NCBI RefSeq assembly: GCF_000802245.2
Contig: NZ_CP021080.1
Location: 434,001 to 498,000, forward strand
Origin: Streptomyces pluripotens
GTDB lineage: Bacteria; Actinomycetota; Actinomycetes; Streptomycetales; Streptomycetaceae
DNA length: 64,000 nt
Direction: 5' to 3'
The translations under genes were made by a program, and so were the position numbers. The notes beneath the pieces were generated by a model that was not told where the DNA came from, made no database searches, and worked only from the letters and a program-made list of their open reading frames with translations. Within the stretch, counting starts at the first letter, position 1; each line of letters begins with the position of its first letter. Below are positions 8,301 to 16,127 of the stretch, in pieces.

Positions 8301-10090
8301 ACGAGGCGGATGATGCGGGAGTCGGGGCGCAGGCGGCCCATGGCCTCGGCCTCGCGGACCAGGATCTCGCCGCGGCTGTCGGAGAGGGCGACCTTCAGCA
8401 CCGCCAGCGGGCGGGTCTTGTGGGCCTCGGCCTGCAGGTCGCGGACGAGGAAGGCGCGGCTGGTGGAGCCGGTGCCGAGGCGGCGGCGGATCTCCCAGCG
8501 GCCGGCGAGCACGTCACCGGCGACGGCCTCCAGCGGGTCCTTCTCGGAGGGAGCCGCCCCGGCATCGCCCTCGCCCTGTCCGTCGGAGGCGGCGGCCTCG
8601 GTGGCGGGGGCGGTGAGGGAGTCCTCGACGACTTCCAGCAGTTCCAGGAACTCGTCGACGCTGGAGAGGCGTTGTCCGGGGCGGTAGGCGGTGGCGGCCT
8701 GCACCAGCTCGTCCACGTCCTCCGACAGGCCGTCCACCAGGGAGCTGGGGCGCAGGCCCTCCCCCGCTTCCAGGCGGGCCAGCAGTTCGGCCTGGCTGGC
8801 GGCCGGGGCCTTTCCGGTGACCAGGAGGTAGGTGAGGACGCCGAGGCCGTAGACGTCGAGGTAGACCGGGTCGGGGTGGAGGGCGGTGAGTTCGGGGGCG
8901 AGGTAGGGGTCGGCGTCCTCACCCAGGTGCATGGAGGACAGGGCCGTCGGCGCGAACCGGGTGACGCCCTGGGAGGAGTCAGCGCTGCGCTGGGTGGCGA
9001 TCTGCCAGTCGGAGATCTGGAGCCGTGGGGCGAGCCAGGCGGCCTCCTCGCCGACGGCCCGGCCCTTCCGGCCGCGCGGGCGGGGGACGACGTGCACGGA
9101 GCGGGCGGCGAGCGCCCGGTGGTGGATGCGGCTGGAGTGCGCGGAGCGCATGGTCTCGGCGAGCTGGCGGACCAGCGCCATCCGGCCGAGGATGTCCAGC
9201 TTCTCACCGTACTGGACCAGGAACTCGTCCAGCTTCAGGGTGTCCGGGTGGTAGTCGAAGATCAGCGCGGGGCCGGCGGCGTGGCCGGAGGGGAAGTACT
9301 GCTTGAGTTCGACGGCGCCCGGGTGCTTGAAGCGGCCGAGCACCGCTGCCTCGCGCCGGGCGGCGTTCTCGACGGACTGCCTCAGCGAGGCGTCCGAGCC
9401 GCGCTCGCTGAGGTAGATGCGGACCCGGGCGGCCTCGGGCAGGTCGCTGTGGCGGGCGAGGTAGTCGGCCCAGGTGGGTCCGGAGTCGAAGGACTTCCGC
9501 TCCAGCTCGTACGGGCCGACCTTGTACTGCGCCTCGCTCTTGCGGATGCCGACCTTCTTCAGGGCCGCGGCGATCTCGCGGGAGCCGATCGCGGTGATGC
9601 GGCGGCGTTCGTCACGCGGGGGCTGCTGGAGCATGTCGACCAGCTGGGCGACGGTGTACACGCCGTTCTGGTCGTGGGCGGGCAGGCGTACGCGGAGGCC
9701 GTTGTCCGTGAAGCAGACGGCCTCGGCGACCCAGACCCGCTTGCCGCCGGTCTGCGCGAGGAGCCCGGCCAGTTCCTTGGCCTTCTTGTTGACCAGGTGC
9801 AGCGGATTGCCGTGCGTGCGGCGGCGTCCGCGGGGCGTGGTCTGGACCCAGGTGCCGTTCTCCGAGGTGAGCGAGCCGTGCCAGTCCTTGAGCTCGATCA
9901 TGCAGACGCCGCCGGGGGCGACGACCAGGAGGTCGACCTCGCGGACATGGCCCGTGTGCGCGGTGAAGGTGAAGTTCGACCAGGCGCGCCAGGGGTCGGA
10001 GTCCGGCAGCTTCGCGCGGATCGCTTCCAGGCCGCGGCGTTCGTGATCGAACTCGGACTCGGTGACCGTGACCCACCGGCCTTCCCGCAT
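5393..10090 (-). CDS. pglW: PglW, NERD-tandem kinase protein of the Pgl (BREX type 2) system
   Basis: 1565 aa. Domains in order: NERD nuclease-related domain (about 10-120; E51, D53 and the ELK at 66-68 fit the nuclease core); a degenerate kinase (about 200-490) whose catalytic loop reads HHRALAAR and whose DFG is replaced by SDW at 360-362; then an apparently active Ser/Thr kinase (about 527-815). The active kinase has glycine loop GTGSTSRAF at 539-547, Lys566, HRDIKPDN at 677-684, DFS at 701-703 and GTDGYLDP at 715-722. An RNA-polymerase-alpha-CTD-like helix-hairpin-helix lies at about 880-925, then a winged-helix-like region. ATG 10090 is the first start and directly precedes the NERD domain. 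PglW of S. coelicolor is a kinase required for phage growth limitation. It is co-transcribed with pglX through a 4-bp overlap. pglY and pglZ are not in the window. Confidence 0.92.
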   Translation of the reverse strand: MREGRWVTVTESEFDHERRGLEAIRAKLPDSDPWRAWSNFTFTAHTGHVREVDLLVVAPGGVCMIELKDWHGSLTSENGTWVQTTPRGRRRTHGNPLHLVNKKAKELAGLLAQTGGKRVWVAEAVCFTDNGLRVRLPAHDQNGVYTVAQLVDMLQQPPRDERRRITAIGSREIAAALKKVGIRKSEAQYKVGPYELERKSFDSGPTWADYLARHSDLPEAARVRIYLSERGSDASLRQSVENAARREAAVLGRFKHPGAVELKQYFPSGHAAGPALIFDYHPDTLKLDEFLVQYGEKLDILGRMALVRQLAETMRSAHSSRIHHRALAARSVHVVPRPRGRKGRAVGEEAAWLAPRLQISDWQIATQRSADSSQGVTRFAPTALSSMHLGEDADPYLAPELTALHPDPVYLDVYGLGVLTYLLVTGKAPAASQAELLARLEAGEGLRPSSLVDGLSEDVDELVQAATAYRPGQRLSSVDEFLELLEVVEDSLTAPATEAAASDGQGEGDAGAAPSEKDPLEAVAGDVLAGRWEIRRRLGTGSTSRAFLVRDLQAEAHKTRPLAVLKVALSDSRGEILVREAEAMGRLRPDSRIIRLVEPEPQHIGGRTVLVLEYVGDERDDTGQGTATEGTPRPRRREETVARQLRENGRLQVDQLEAYGDYLFGAVDFLEGEGVWHRDIKPDNIAIRIRPNRTRELVLIDFSLAGYPANKTDAGTDGYLDPFVDVITRGSYDSHAERYAVAVTLHQMASGELPRWGDGSLLPRMTDAKEWPYPTIAAEAFDPAVRDGLVAFFQKALHRDAGKRYPELKPMRDAWRKVFLDASQTVPSSHRTRHPTAPPTGQGSSAPSAPSVGIADAEPETAEQQRDRLAADVSGDTPLTVSGLTPAAQSFLYGLGITTVGELLDYSRRKLVNAPGLGAKTRNEVQQRQREWGERLRATPVSPLTAKGRAEAKEELEQLTAAESAVAGQLATGDSAGTLPPRTLRSVSLDTLATVFVPAVNNNGSNRNKAEMVRLLLRLPDEHGALPGIGVWPKQKDVADALGLSHGRIPQMLKEERKRWKAEPAVHALREEIVELMVSMGRVASAVEIADALAIRRGTHLAGREQRRAMALAAVRAVVEAEQLLPQEAEFQHQANRKATDESLGAGLLALDVREDDGPDTPTAPGLLEYATRLGKTADRLARLDTLPTAATVLAELGALTVPPGAVDWDERRMVELAAAASVNAAATPRLEIYPRDLSLVRALRLTQAGLVRWIPGVPEGRQPGLTGDDVHERVRARFPELVVPDGRGGTVHALPTGGPLTKALRDAGFELSLNTREDTGTLRYLPTRIEDASSYLTTGAWRQSTRTGAVTRYADDPQLAGAVRAEERLLASARRDGYRVLTVRQHLTRDAVRELGADRLGVAALSVTELFLDALHAQVTPGTKPTWETLLKADAAEPGSKGAVRFAEYARTAWGAVEPRIAELLGNDSGPAAGPVLLTEAGVFARYDAMGVLDRLASAARRGGRGLWLLVPQADPSREPRLGQVAVPYQAGLGEWIQLPDTWVGNAHRGSGEGVASVVEGDAK

Positions 10091-10239
10091 GCCTGTTCCC
10101 CGCTTCTCGTCTCCCGCAAGGGTCGCCGTTCCCCGCGGTCAGACCCAGATGGCAGATCCTAGTGCCTGTCTCTGACACGGGAAGAGACGTTGGAACACGG
10201 GATACCGGCTCGCTGCTCAGGCGGCGGGGATTCTTTCGC
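10091..10239 (-). promoter_or_regulatory. Leader region upstream of pglW
   Basis: Non-coding stretch that should carry the pglW-pglX promoter. On the minus strand a TAGGAT hexamer (10156-10161) could serve as a -10 element, but no good -35 lies at the right distance. A short inverted repeat TGTC-tct-GACA sits at 10167-10177, just upstream of that hexamer, and could be an operator. Both are weak calls from sequence only. Confidence 0.3.
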
Positions 10240-10371
10240 TCAGGCGTCGTCGACGAGCCACTCGATGCGGTTGCGCTGGACGCCCGCCCCCTCGGTCGCC
10301 TCGCGGTCGCGGCCCCACTCCTGTGCCAGGAGGGTCTGGCGCGCCCGGTCACGGTCTTCCGCCGCAGCGCA
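10240..10371 (-). pseudogene. 3' fragment of an unidentified gene
   Basis: About 43 codons ending in TGA at 10240-10242 read AEDRDRARQTLLAQEW, then GRDREATEGAGVQRNRIEWL and VDDA. Nearly every codon ends in G or C, which is the coding signature of this genome. The composition is that of a normal hydrophilic C-terminus, not of a shadow frame. Upstream the frame degenerates into Arg/Pro-rich sequence and runs into the litS antisense, so no intact gene can be built. I read it as the surviving tail of a gene truncated when the pgl and lit blocks were joined. The 10372-10514 stretch holds nothing else I can assign. Confidence 0.35.
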
Positions 10372-10514
10372 CCCGGTGGGGGCCGGAAGGCGGAGCCGTA
10401 CCGGCGCCGGACGTCGATGCCGCTGCGGGGGATACCTGGGGCTGCCTCGTGCGCCTCGCCCGGCGGCGCAGCCTCCTCGTCGCATCGATGGTGCAGCGGT
10501 CCAATACGCGCGCC

Positions 10515-11138
10515 TCAGGCGGCGCGCACGCCGTCGTCCTGCAGGCAGGTCCGAAGCCGGTCGAGCCCGCGGCGGGTGTGGCTCTTGACCGTGCCCAGCG
10601 GCCATCCGGTGACCGCCGCAATCTGCGTCTGGGTGAGGTCCTGGTAGAAGGCGAGCCGCAGGACGCGTCGCTGGGGAGCCGAGAGCCGGGCCAGGGCGGC
10701 GGTGACGACCAGGCGGTCCAGCGCGGTGTCGGGGTCGCGCTCCGGGGCCCGACTCGTCGCGGGTCGTTCGGCAGCCCGCGCGGTCAGTTCGGCGCGGCGG
10801 GCGCGCGCGGCGAGGGCGTCGGCCACCTTGCGCCGGGTGATGCCCGCGAGCCAGGCGGGGATCGGTCCCCGTTCGGCACGGTAGCCGGCGCGCCCGCGCC
10901 AGGCGGCTGCGAACACCTGCTGCGTCACGTCCTCGGCGTCCCGGCTGTCTCCCAGCGTCCGCCGGGCGAGCGCGTGAACGTATCCGGACCACCGCTGGTG
11001 CAGTTCCGACCAGTCCGTGCCGAGGCCGTCCGCCTCGGGGGCGGAAGACTCGGGGGCGGAAGACTCGGGGGCGGAAGACTCGACGGTCCGTGCGCAGGAG
11101 AGAGCCGTCTCGGGATGGATCGTCGCAAGCCGGTTCAT
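10515..11138 (-). CDS. litS: ECF sigma factor LitS, light-induced carotenogenesis
   Basis: 207-aa extracytoplasmic-function sigma factor. Region 2 is visible as WSGYVHALARRTLGDSRDAE and DVTQQVFAAAW (about 45-80). Region 4 is near the C-terminus, with LSAPQRRVLRLAFYQDLTQT and the recognition helix GWPLGTVKSHTRRGLDRLR. ATG 11138 is preceded by AGGAGG at 7 nt. LitS in S. coelicolor directs light-dependent transcription of the crt operons and is itself induced through LitR. Here it is divergent from the litR-like gene and next to crt genes, which supports the assignment. The N-terminus carries an ESSAP tandem repeat that is not needed for the sigma fold. No anti-sigma gene is adjacent, and litA and litB were not recognised. 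Confidence 0.85.
   Translation of the reverse strand: MNRLATIHPETALSCARTVESSAPESSAPESSAPEADGLGTDWSELHQRWSGYVHALARRTLGDSRDAEDVTQQVFAAAWRGRAGYRAERGPIPAWLAGITRRKVADALAARARRAELTARAAERPATSRAPERDPDTALDRLVVTAALARLSAPQRRVLRLAFYQDLTQTQIAAVTGWPLGTVKSHTRRGLDRLRTCLQDDGVRAA
11035..11079 (-). repeat. 15-bp x3 in-frame tandem repeat in litS
   Basis: Three perfect copies of TCGGGGGCGGAAGAC (plus-strand reading) at 11035-11049, 11050-11064 and 11065-11079. In litS they encode ESSAP three times, ahead of sigma region 2. The unit length is a multiple of three, so copy-number changes would keep the frame. Confidence 0.9.
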
Positions 11139-11404
11139 CGCGTGCCTCCTGGGCGATCGGCGCCGGGTACGTCGTTCCGGCCTTGCCTCAGACTGCGCAC
11201 GGGGGAAGTATGGGGACAACTCGCATCGTTCTCGCATCGATAGCTTCTCGTCACCGTCGTGTCCCGTTTCCACACCGTCGTGTCCCGCTTCCGCGGGCCA
11301 GCCGACAGCACCAGGACGCTGATCTTCGCCATGACCACGAGCACCCCGCCCCCACCTCCACCCCCACCGCCGAACCGGACGGCGCCCCACCGGCAGGCCA
11401 GACC
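11139..11404. promoter_or_regulatory. Divergent litS/litR control region with direct repeats
   Basis: 266-bp intergenic region between divergent litS and litR. It contains two near-identical 20-mers with a 21-bp period, CACCGTCGTGTCCCGYTTCC, at 11252-11271 and 11273-11292. It also holds a second repeat, CTCGCATCG, at 11220-11228 and 11231-11239 (11-bp period, one helical turn). In S. coelicolor LitR activates the litS promoter in this region, so these repeats are the best candidate LitR sites. That function is inferred. An in-frame ATG at 11210 could extend LitR upstream but would place the 20-mer repeats inside the gene. Confidence 0.5.
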
Positions 11405-12457
11405 ATGACCGGCCCACCCGCCGAAGCGGCCGTCACCACGGGTGTGCTCGCCCGCCGGCTCGGTGTCTCGCCCACCACCCTGCGCTCCTGGGACCGTCGC
11501 TACGGGCTCGGTCCGACCGGGCGTTCGCCCGGTGGCCACCGCCGCTGGTCGCCCACGGACATCGCGATGGCGGAGGAGATGTGCCGGCTCACGGCCTCCG
11601 GAGCCCCGCCGGCGGAGGCGGCGCGCGTGGCCCTGCTGCGCTTCGCACCGGGCGGTGGGCAGGAGAGCCGCGAGGCGCCGGCACCCCGACCGCCCGGCCC
11701 TGGAGCGGTCCCGGACGTCCCGCCGGCCGCCGCGGCGGCGCGCCCCGGCGGCCCCGGCGGCGGGCTACCGCTCGGGGACGTGCGGCAGGAGTGCCGCGGC
11801 CTGGCCCGATCCGCGGTACGGCTGGACGCGCCGGAGCTCGACCATCGGTTGCGGGACGCCGTACGGCACCACGGCCTGGCGGTGGCGTGGGAGGAGGTGA
11901 TGGTGCCGACGCTGCGCGCGGTGGGCCGCAAGTGGGAGTCGTCCGGTGACCGCTACGTGGAGGTCGAGCACCTGCTGTCCTGGCACATCTCCAGCACCCT
12001 GCGCAGCGCTCCGCTGCTGCTGCCCAGCGCTCCGCCGCCGGCCAAGGCCCCGCCCGTGGTGCTGGCCTGCACACCCGGCGAGCAGCACTCGCTGGCCCTG
12101 GAGGCGCTGACCGCCGCGCTGGGCGAGCGGGGCGTACCGACGCGGACACTGGGCGCGGCCGTGCCGGCGGAGGCGTTGCAGGCGTGCGTACGCCGCACCG
12201 GTCCGACCGCTGTCGTGCTGTGGGCGCAGACCCGCTCGACGGCCTCGGTGCCGCTGGCCCGGCACGTGGCCGGGCTCCAGTGGGGAGCGGCCGGCGCGCG
12301 GCGACGGCCCGTGGTGCTGCCGGCCGGACCGGGCTGGGGCCAGCCGGCGAGGTCGGGCTTTCCACACTGCACCGGGCTGCGGGACGCGGTGGCAGTCCTG
12401 AGCCGCCTCTACGACGAGGACCGCGGCGCACGCCCCGCGCCGGTCGGGGCCGGCTGA
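11405..12457 (+). CDS. litR: LitR-like MerR-family photoregulator with B12-binding-like domain
   Basis: 350 aa. A MerR-type winged helix at about 10-75 contains VLARRLGVSPTTLRSWDRRY and GHRRW. A Pro/Gly/Ala-rich linker runs about 82-122. The C-terminal half resembles the cobalamin-binding light sensor of CarH/LitR: W177 and EH at 188-189 match the W-x9-EH pocket with one extra residue. GEQH at 225-228 matches the lower-ligand His, and a Rossmann-like segment follows. The residue after the conserved Trp is Glu, so the upper His ligand of Thermus CarH is absent. ATG 11405 is chosen because it directly precedes the HTH; its RBS is weak. Divergent from litS. Expected role: adenosyl-B12- and light-dependent control of litS and the crt genes. 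Confidence 0.82.
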   Translation: MTGPPAEAAVTTGVLARRLGVSPTTLRSWDRRYGLGPTGRSPGGHRRWSPTDIAMAEEMCRLTASGAPPAEAARVALLRFAPGGGQESREAPAPRPPGPGAVPDVPPAAAAARPGGPGGGLPLGDVRQECRGLARSAVRLDAPELDHRLRDAVRHHGLAVAWEEVMVPTLRAVGRKWESSGDRYVEVEHLLSWHISSTLRSAPLLLPSAPPPAKAPPVVLACTPGEQHSLALEALTAALGERGVPTRTLGAAVPAEALQACVRRTGPTAVVLWAQTRSTASVPLARHVAGLQWGAAGARRRPVVLPAGPGWGQPARSGFPHCTGLRDAVAVLSRLYDEDRGARPAPVGAG

Positions 12458-12511
12458 CGCCCCCGGGCCTGCAGCAGCCCCCGGTCGGCGGGGCAAGCCG
12501 GACCGGGTGCC

Positions 12512-12567
12512 GGGACCGTCCCGCCCAGCCGGGGACCGTCCCACTCAGCCGGGGAATCGTCCCGCGG
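12512..12567. repeat. 20-bp direct repeats at the litR/DUF5914 convergent junction
   Basis: GGGACCGTCCCGCCCAGCCG at 12512-12531 is repeated with two changes at 12532-12551, and a third partial copy (GGGAATCGTCCCGCGG) begins at 12552. Each copy contains the self-complementary GGGACCGTCCC core, so each could form a small hairpin. The array covers the DUF5914 stop codon and may act as a termination zone between the two convergent genes. Confidence 0.6.
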
Positions 12568-13555
12568 AACGCAGCGCCCAGCGGCGCTCGGCGTAGGCCA
12601 GGTCGTCGCGCCACAGCCGGCCGGCGACGGCTCGCACGACCGGGCGCAGCACCGGGGCGGCGCGACGGGCCACAGCGAAGCCGGTCCGCCCGGACGTGGC
12701 GATGACGGCCTCCACAACTGCCGTGCGCGGCTGTCCGCCGGCGTCCGGCCCGAGCGGGGTGGCGTGCGTCTCCACCACGGAGCCCTCCCCTTCGCCCGCC
12801 GTGATCCGCATGACGACGGTGCGCGGGCCGGGAGCGGTGAACACCGCGCGGACCGGGACGACGAGTCGCCCCGCCACTTTGAAGGACACGTCCACCGTGA
12901 ACGAGTCGTCCTCCTCGCCCCGGGTGGGGGCTCGGACCACAGCCAGGTCGACGAAGGAGTACGGGTGGAACCAGGCACCGTGCCAGGGGTCGAGGCGGTT
13001 GGCGACCACGTCCTCCGGTTCGCAGGCGCCGACCCTGGTGTAGACGGCCGTCAGCGCCGCGGCCACCATCGGGCGCTCCGGCACCGCCGGGCGGTCTACG
13101 GGCTGTTCTCCCCCGACCTCGTCCAGCCGCACCCAGACCAGTACCCCGTCGTCATGGGCCGGCCACGGCTCCCAGCCGGCGAACGGCCCTCCGTCCAGGG
13201 CGAGCCCGTGCCAGCGGCACACCAGGGTGCCGCAGCGCACCGGGCTGTCCCCTAGGGGCGCCCCCAGGTGCGGACAGCTGCCCGGCCCGGCCACCAGACG
13301 CCCCTCTCCGTTCCGCCACAGGACGACCTCCCGCCCGGCCACGGAGCGGGCCATCGGGCGGTCGGGGCGCAGCGCGCGGGAGGCACCGACGACGTACCAG
13401 TTACCGGTGGGGCGGGCCTGGGCGCGTGCGAGTGCGTCGGCGATCAGCGCGGGGCTCGCTTCGCGCCAGGTGGGGCGCTGGCGTTCCCAGGCGACGGGGG
13501 CGCGGCGCAGGCTCACCGGCACACGACGGCGACGCGACGGTGGGACGGGGCTCAC
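12545..13555 (-). CDS. crtV: DUF5914/Rieske [2Fe-2S] protein in the crtV position
   Basis: 336 aa. A Rieske cluster-binding motif is intact: CPHLGAP (C-x-H), then CRWHG (C-x2-H) 18 residues further on. It is followed by a long C-terminal ligand-binding-like region containing [15 protein letters not shown]. The GTG start at 13555 overlaps the crtB stop (GTGA). It is the last gene of the crtE-crtI-crtB-x operon, the place occupied by crtV in other streptomycetes, hence the symbol. CrtV has been called a putative methylesterase, but the visible chemistry is that of a Rieske-type electron-transfer or oxygenase-like protein, perhaps acting on carotenoid end groups. The substrate cannot be inferred. 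The last codons lie in a direct-repeat array. Confidence 0.8.
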   Translation of the reverse strand: MSPVPPSRRRRVPVSLRRAPVAWERQRPTWREASPALIADALARAQARPTGNWYVVGASRALRPDRPMARSVAGREVVLWRNGEGRLVAGPGSCPHLGAPLGDSPVRCGTLVCRWHGLALDGGPFAGWEPWPAHDDGVLVWVRLDEVGGEQPVDRPAVPERPMVAAALTAVYTRVGACEPEDVVANRLDPWHGAWFHPYSFVDLAVVRAPTRGEEDDSFTVDVSFKVAGRLVVPVRAVFTAPGPRTVVMRITAGEGEGSVVETHATPLGPDAGGQPRTAVVEAVIATSGRTGFAVARRAAPVLRPVVRAVAGRLWRDDLAYAERRWALRSAGRFPG

Positions 13556-14571
13556 ACGATCTCCTCGTGGCGGACCGGTGCGTGGGCGGTGCGGTGCACG
13601 GGCGGTACGGCGGCCGGTGCGGGCCGGCCGCGGGTCCTGCGGGCGGCGGTGCGGGCGGCGGCCAGCCGGATCAGGCCGTCGGCCGCGACCAGCGCCCGGC
13701 GCCGCCGAGGCACCACGGCGCGATGGCGGAGCACGGCGTACCCGGTGGCGGCGACCGCGTCCAGGATGCCGCCGTACAGGACGAACGCGGTGCGGATGCA
13801 GGGCTGGGAAACCGGGTCGAGCAGGGCCACGCCGGGCGCGGCGCGACGGTAGGCGGCGCGGGTGAGCGACGCGAACTCCTCGAACGCCGCCGTGACCCGG
13901 TGGTCGGTAGTGCCGGTGTCGCGGCAGTGGTGCAACAGGTCGCGGTGGACGCCGTGGGCGGCCAGGACGTCCTGGGGGATGTAGACCCGTCCGCGGTCCA
14001 GGTCCTCCCCCACGTCCCGCAGGAAGTTGGTGAGCTGGAAGGCAACGCCCAGTTCGGCCGCGTAGGGCTCGGCTTCCTCGCGCGGGCCCGGGGTGCCGAG
14101 GACGGGCAGCATCTGCAGGCCGATGACGGCGGCCGAGCCGTGCATGTAGCCGCGCAGCTCGGCGTAGGTGGCGTAGTCGGTGACCGTCAGGTCGCTGCGC
14201 ATGGAGGCGAGGAAGTCGGTGAGGTGGCGGTGGTCGATGGCGTACCGGTGCGCGGTGTCGGCGAGTGCCCGCACCACCGGTTCGGCACCCGTGCCGCCGG
14301 CCAGGCCGCGGGCGAGGTCGGCGGCCAGCCGGTCGAGGGCAGCGGCGCGGACGTCCGGGCCGGCGGTGTCGTCGAGGGAGTCGACGATGTCGTCGGCCCA
14401 GCGGGCGAAGCCGTACAGCGCGTGCACGGCAGGGCGTTGGCCGGGGGTGAGCAGCCGGGTGGCGAGGAAGTAGGTGCGGCCGTGCCGTGCGTTCAGCTCG
14501 CGACAGCGGGTGTACGCGGCGCGGAGCTCCGGGTCGGTGACGCCGGCGGCGTCCAGCTCCCGGGCGGTCAT
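13552..14571 (-). CDS. crtB: Phytoene synthase CrtB
   Basis: 339 aa, squalene/phytoene synthase family. It condenses two geranylgeranyl diphosphates to phytoene, the committed step of C40 carotenoid synthesis. Both metal-binding aspartate regions are visible: [16 protein letters not shown] (about 53-68) and the second one in [19 protein letters not shown] with [12 protein letters not shown] 14571 overlaps the crtI stop (ATGA), and the stop overlaps the next GTG, so translation is coupled on both sides. The C-terminus has a basic His/Arg-rich tail. Confidence 0.95.
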   Translation of the reverse strand: MTARELDAAGVTDPELRAAYTRCRELNARHGRTYFLATRLLTPGQRPAVHALYGFARWADDIVDSLDDTAGPDVRAAALDRLAADLARGLAGGTGAEPVVRALADTAHRYAIDHRHLTDFLASMRSDLTVTDYATYAELRGYMHGSAAVIGLQMLPVLGTPGPREEAEPYAAELGVAFQLTNFLRDVGEDLDRGRVYIPQDVLAAHGVHRDLLHHCRDTGTTDHRVTAAFEEFASLTRAAYRRAAPGVALLDPVSQPCIRTAFVLYGGILDAVAATGYAVLRHRAVVPRRRRALVAADGLIRLAAARTAARRTRGRPAPAAVPPVHRTAHAPVRHEEIV

Positions 14572-16127
14572 GGGCGGGCTCCTTGGGGAGAACCCGGGGT
14601 CCGGATGCCCCGGGAGGCGGTGGTGCGGCCGGCGCGGGTCCCGCTGGTGACACCGGTGAGGCGAGCGGCAGCGAGCTTGCCCGACAGCAGGACGGGCGGT
14701 ACTCCGACGCCAGGCGTGGTGCCGCAGCCGGCGAGGACGGCGTTGGTGGTGCCGCGCACCAGATTGCGGGGGCGGAACGGGCCGGTCTGGGCCATGCTGT
14801 GCGCGGCGGAGAAGGGGGTACCGGCCGCGTGGCCCTGCGCCGTCCAGTCGGCCGGGGTGACCAGGCACTCCTCCTCGATCGACGCGGCGATGCCGTCGAG
14901 TCCCCGGCGTTCCAGCTCGCGTAGCAGGCCGTCGCGGTAGCGAGGGCCGAGGTCGTGCCAGTCGGCGAGCCCGGGGCCGAGGCCGGTATGCGGGCAGGGG
15001 GCGAGGATGTAGTGCAGGTGCCGGCCTGGCGGAGCCAGCGCGGGGTCGGTGGCGGTGGGACGGGTGATCAGCAGGGAGGGGTCGCTCATCAGCTCGCCGG
15101 TGCGGGTGAGTTCGTCGAAGGTGCGCCGCCAGGCGTGTCCGAAGGACAGGGTGTGGTGGGCCAGTTGGGGCCAGGTGCGGTCACAGCCGGCGTGCAGGAC
15201 GACGGCCGAGGGGGCGTGCCGCAGCCGCACCGGGCGGCGCGGGGTGCGGCCGAGGAGGCGGTAGGCCGCCGGCAGTTCCGGGGTCAGGACGACGGCGTCG
15301 CAGGGGATGCGTCCCTCGTCGGTGATCACGGCGGTGATCCGGTCGCCTAAGCGTTCCAGTGAGGTGACGGGCCGGCCGTAGTGGAGGACGGCGCCGGCCT
15401 CCTCGGCCGCCTCGGCCATCGCACGCGGCAGGGCGTGCATGCCACCGCGCGGGAAGTACACGCCGGCGACGGTGTCCATGTAGGCGATGACCGCATAGGC
15501 GGCGAGGGCGCGCGTCGGGGGCACGCCCGCGTAGAGGGCCTGGAAGGTGAAGACACGGCGCAGCCGCTCGTCGCGCAGATGGCGGGCCACGGCTGACTCC
15601 CAGCGTCCGAAGCCGCCGAGCACGGCGAGCCGCACCAGGTCGGGACCGAGCAGCTGCCGGGCGGAGTCGAAGTCGGCGTCGAGGAAACGGTGTCGCTCGG
15701 CCCGGTACAGCTCGGTCAGCCACTGCCGCAGCCGGTGGTAGCCGGCTGCTTCGGCCGGGCCGGCGAAGCGTTCCACCTCCGCCTCCATCGCGTCGGCGTC
15801 GGTGTGCACGTCGAGCGTAGCGCCGTCAGCGAAGGACGCGCGGTAGGCCGGGTGCAGCGGCATCAGATCGATGCGGTCGTACATCGACGCGCCGACCGCG
15901 GCGAACGCCTCGTCCGCGACCTCCGGCATGGTCAGTACGGTGGGACCGGTGTCGATGCGATAGCCGGCGCGCTCGATCCGGCCGGCACGCCCGCCGGGAC
16001 CGGCGTCGCGTTCGACGACGGTCACCCGGCGGCCCGCGCCGAGGAGGTGCAGGGCGGCGGACAGGCCGGCGAGCCCGGCGCCGACGACCACCACGTGGTC
16101 GGTGGGTCCCTTCAGGGATCGACTCAC
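14568..16127 (-). CDS. crtI: Phytoene desaturase CrtI
   Basis: 519 aa. FAD-dependent phytoene desaturase converting phytoene to lycopene. The N-terminal dinucleotide-binding motif [20 protein letters not shown] (about 12-31) is followed by [10 protein letters not shown]. The C-terminal FAD/substrate signature is [19 protein letters not shown]. The GTG start at 16127 overlaps the crtE stop (GTGA). Second gene of the crtE-crtI-crtB-crtV operon. The last 30 or so residues are Arg/Thr-rich and variable. Confidence 0.95.
   Translation of the reverse strand: MSRSLKGPTDHVVVVGAGLAGLSAALHLLGAGRRVTVVERDAGPGGRAGRIERAGYRIDTGPTVLTMPEVADEAFAAVGASMYDRIDLMPLHPAYRASFADGATLDVHTDADAMEAEVERFAGPAEAAGYHRLRQWLTELYRAERHRFLDADFDSARQLLGPDLVRLAVLGGFGRWESAVARHLRDERLRRVFTFQALYAGVPPTRALAAYAVIAYMDTVAGVYFPRGGMHALPRAMAEAAEEAGAVLHYGRPVTSLERLGDRITAVITDEGRIPCDAVVLTPELPAAYRLLGRTPRRPVRLRHAPSAVVLHAGCDRTWPQLAHHTLSFGHAWRRTFDELTRTGELMSDPSLLITRPTATDPALAPPGRHLHYILAPCPHTGLGPGLADWHDLGPRYRDGLLRELERRGLDGIAASIEEECLVTPADWTAQGHAAGTPFSAAHSMAQTGPFRPRNLVRGTTNAVLAGCGTTPGVGVPPVLLSGKLAAARLTGVTSGTRAGRTTASRGIRTPGSPQGARP

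Noticed and set aside
1788..10090. DISARM or BREX type 1 locus
   Set aside because: No helicase (DrmA/DrmD), DUF1998 protein, phospholipase-D protein, BrxA/B/C or Lon-like gene nearby. The NERD-kinase partner is specific to Pgl.
6722..10162. Very long plus-strand reading frame opposite pglW
   Set aside because: Gly/Val/Asp-rich composition typical of the antisense of a high-GC gene, no domain and no RBS; the minus strand encodes recognisable kinase and NERD domains.
12545..14653. A 702-aa protein extending the Rieske gene upstream through crtB
   Set aside because: The N-terminal part is a shadow of crtB (Arg/Pro-rich). The Rieske protein starts at GTG 13555, coupled to the crtB stop.
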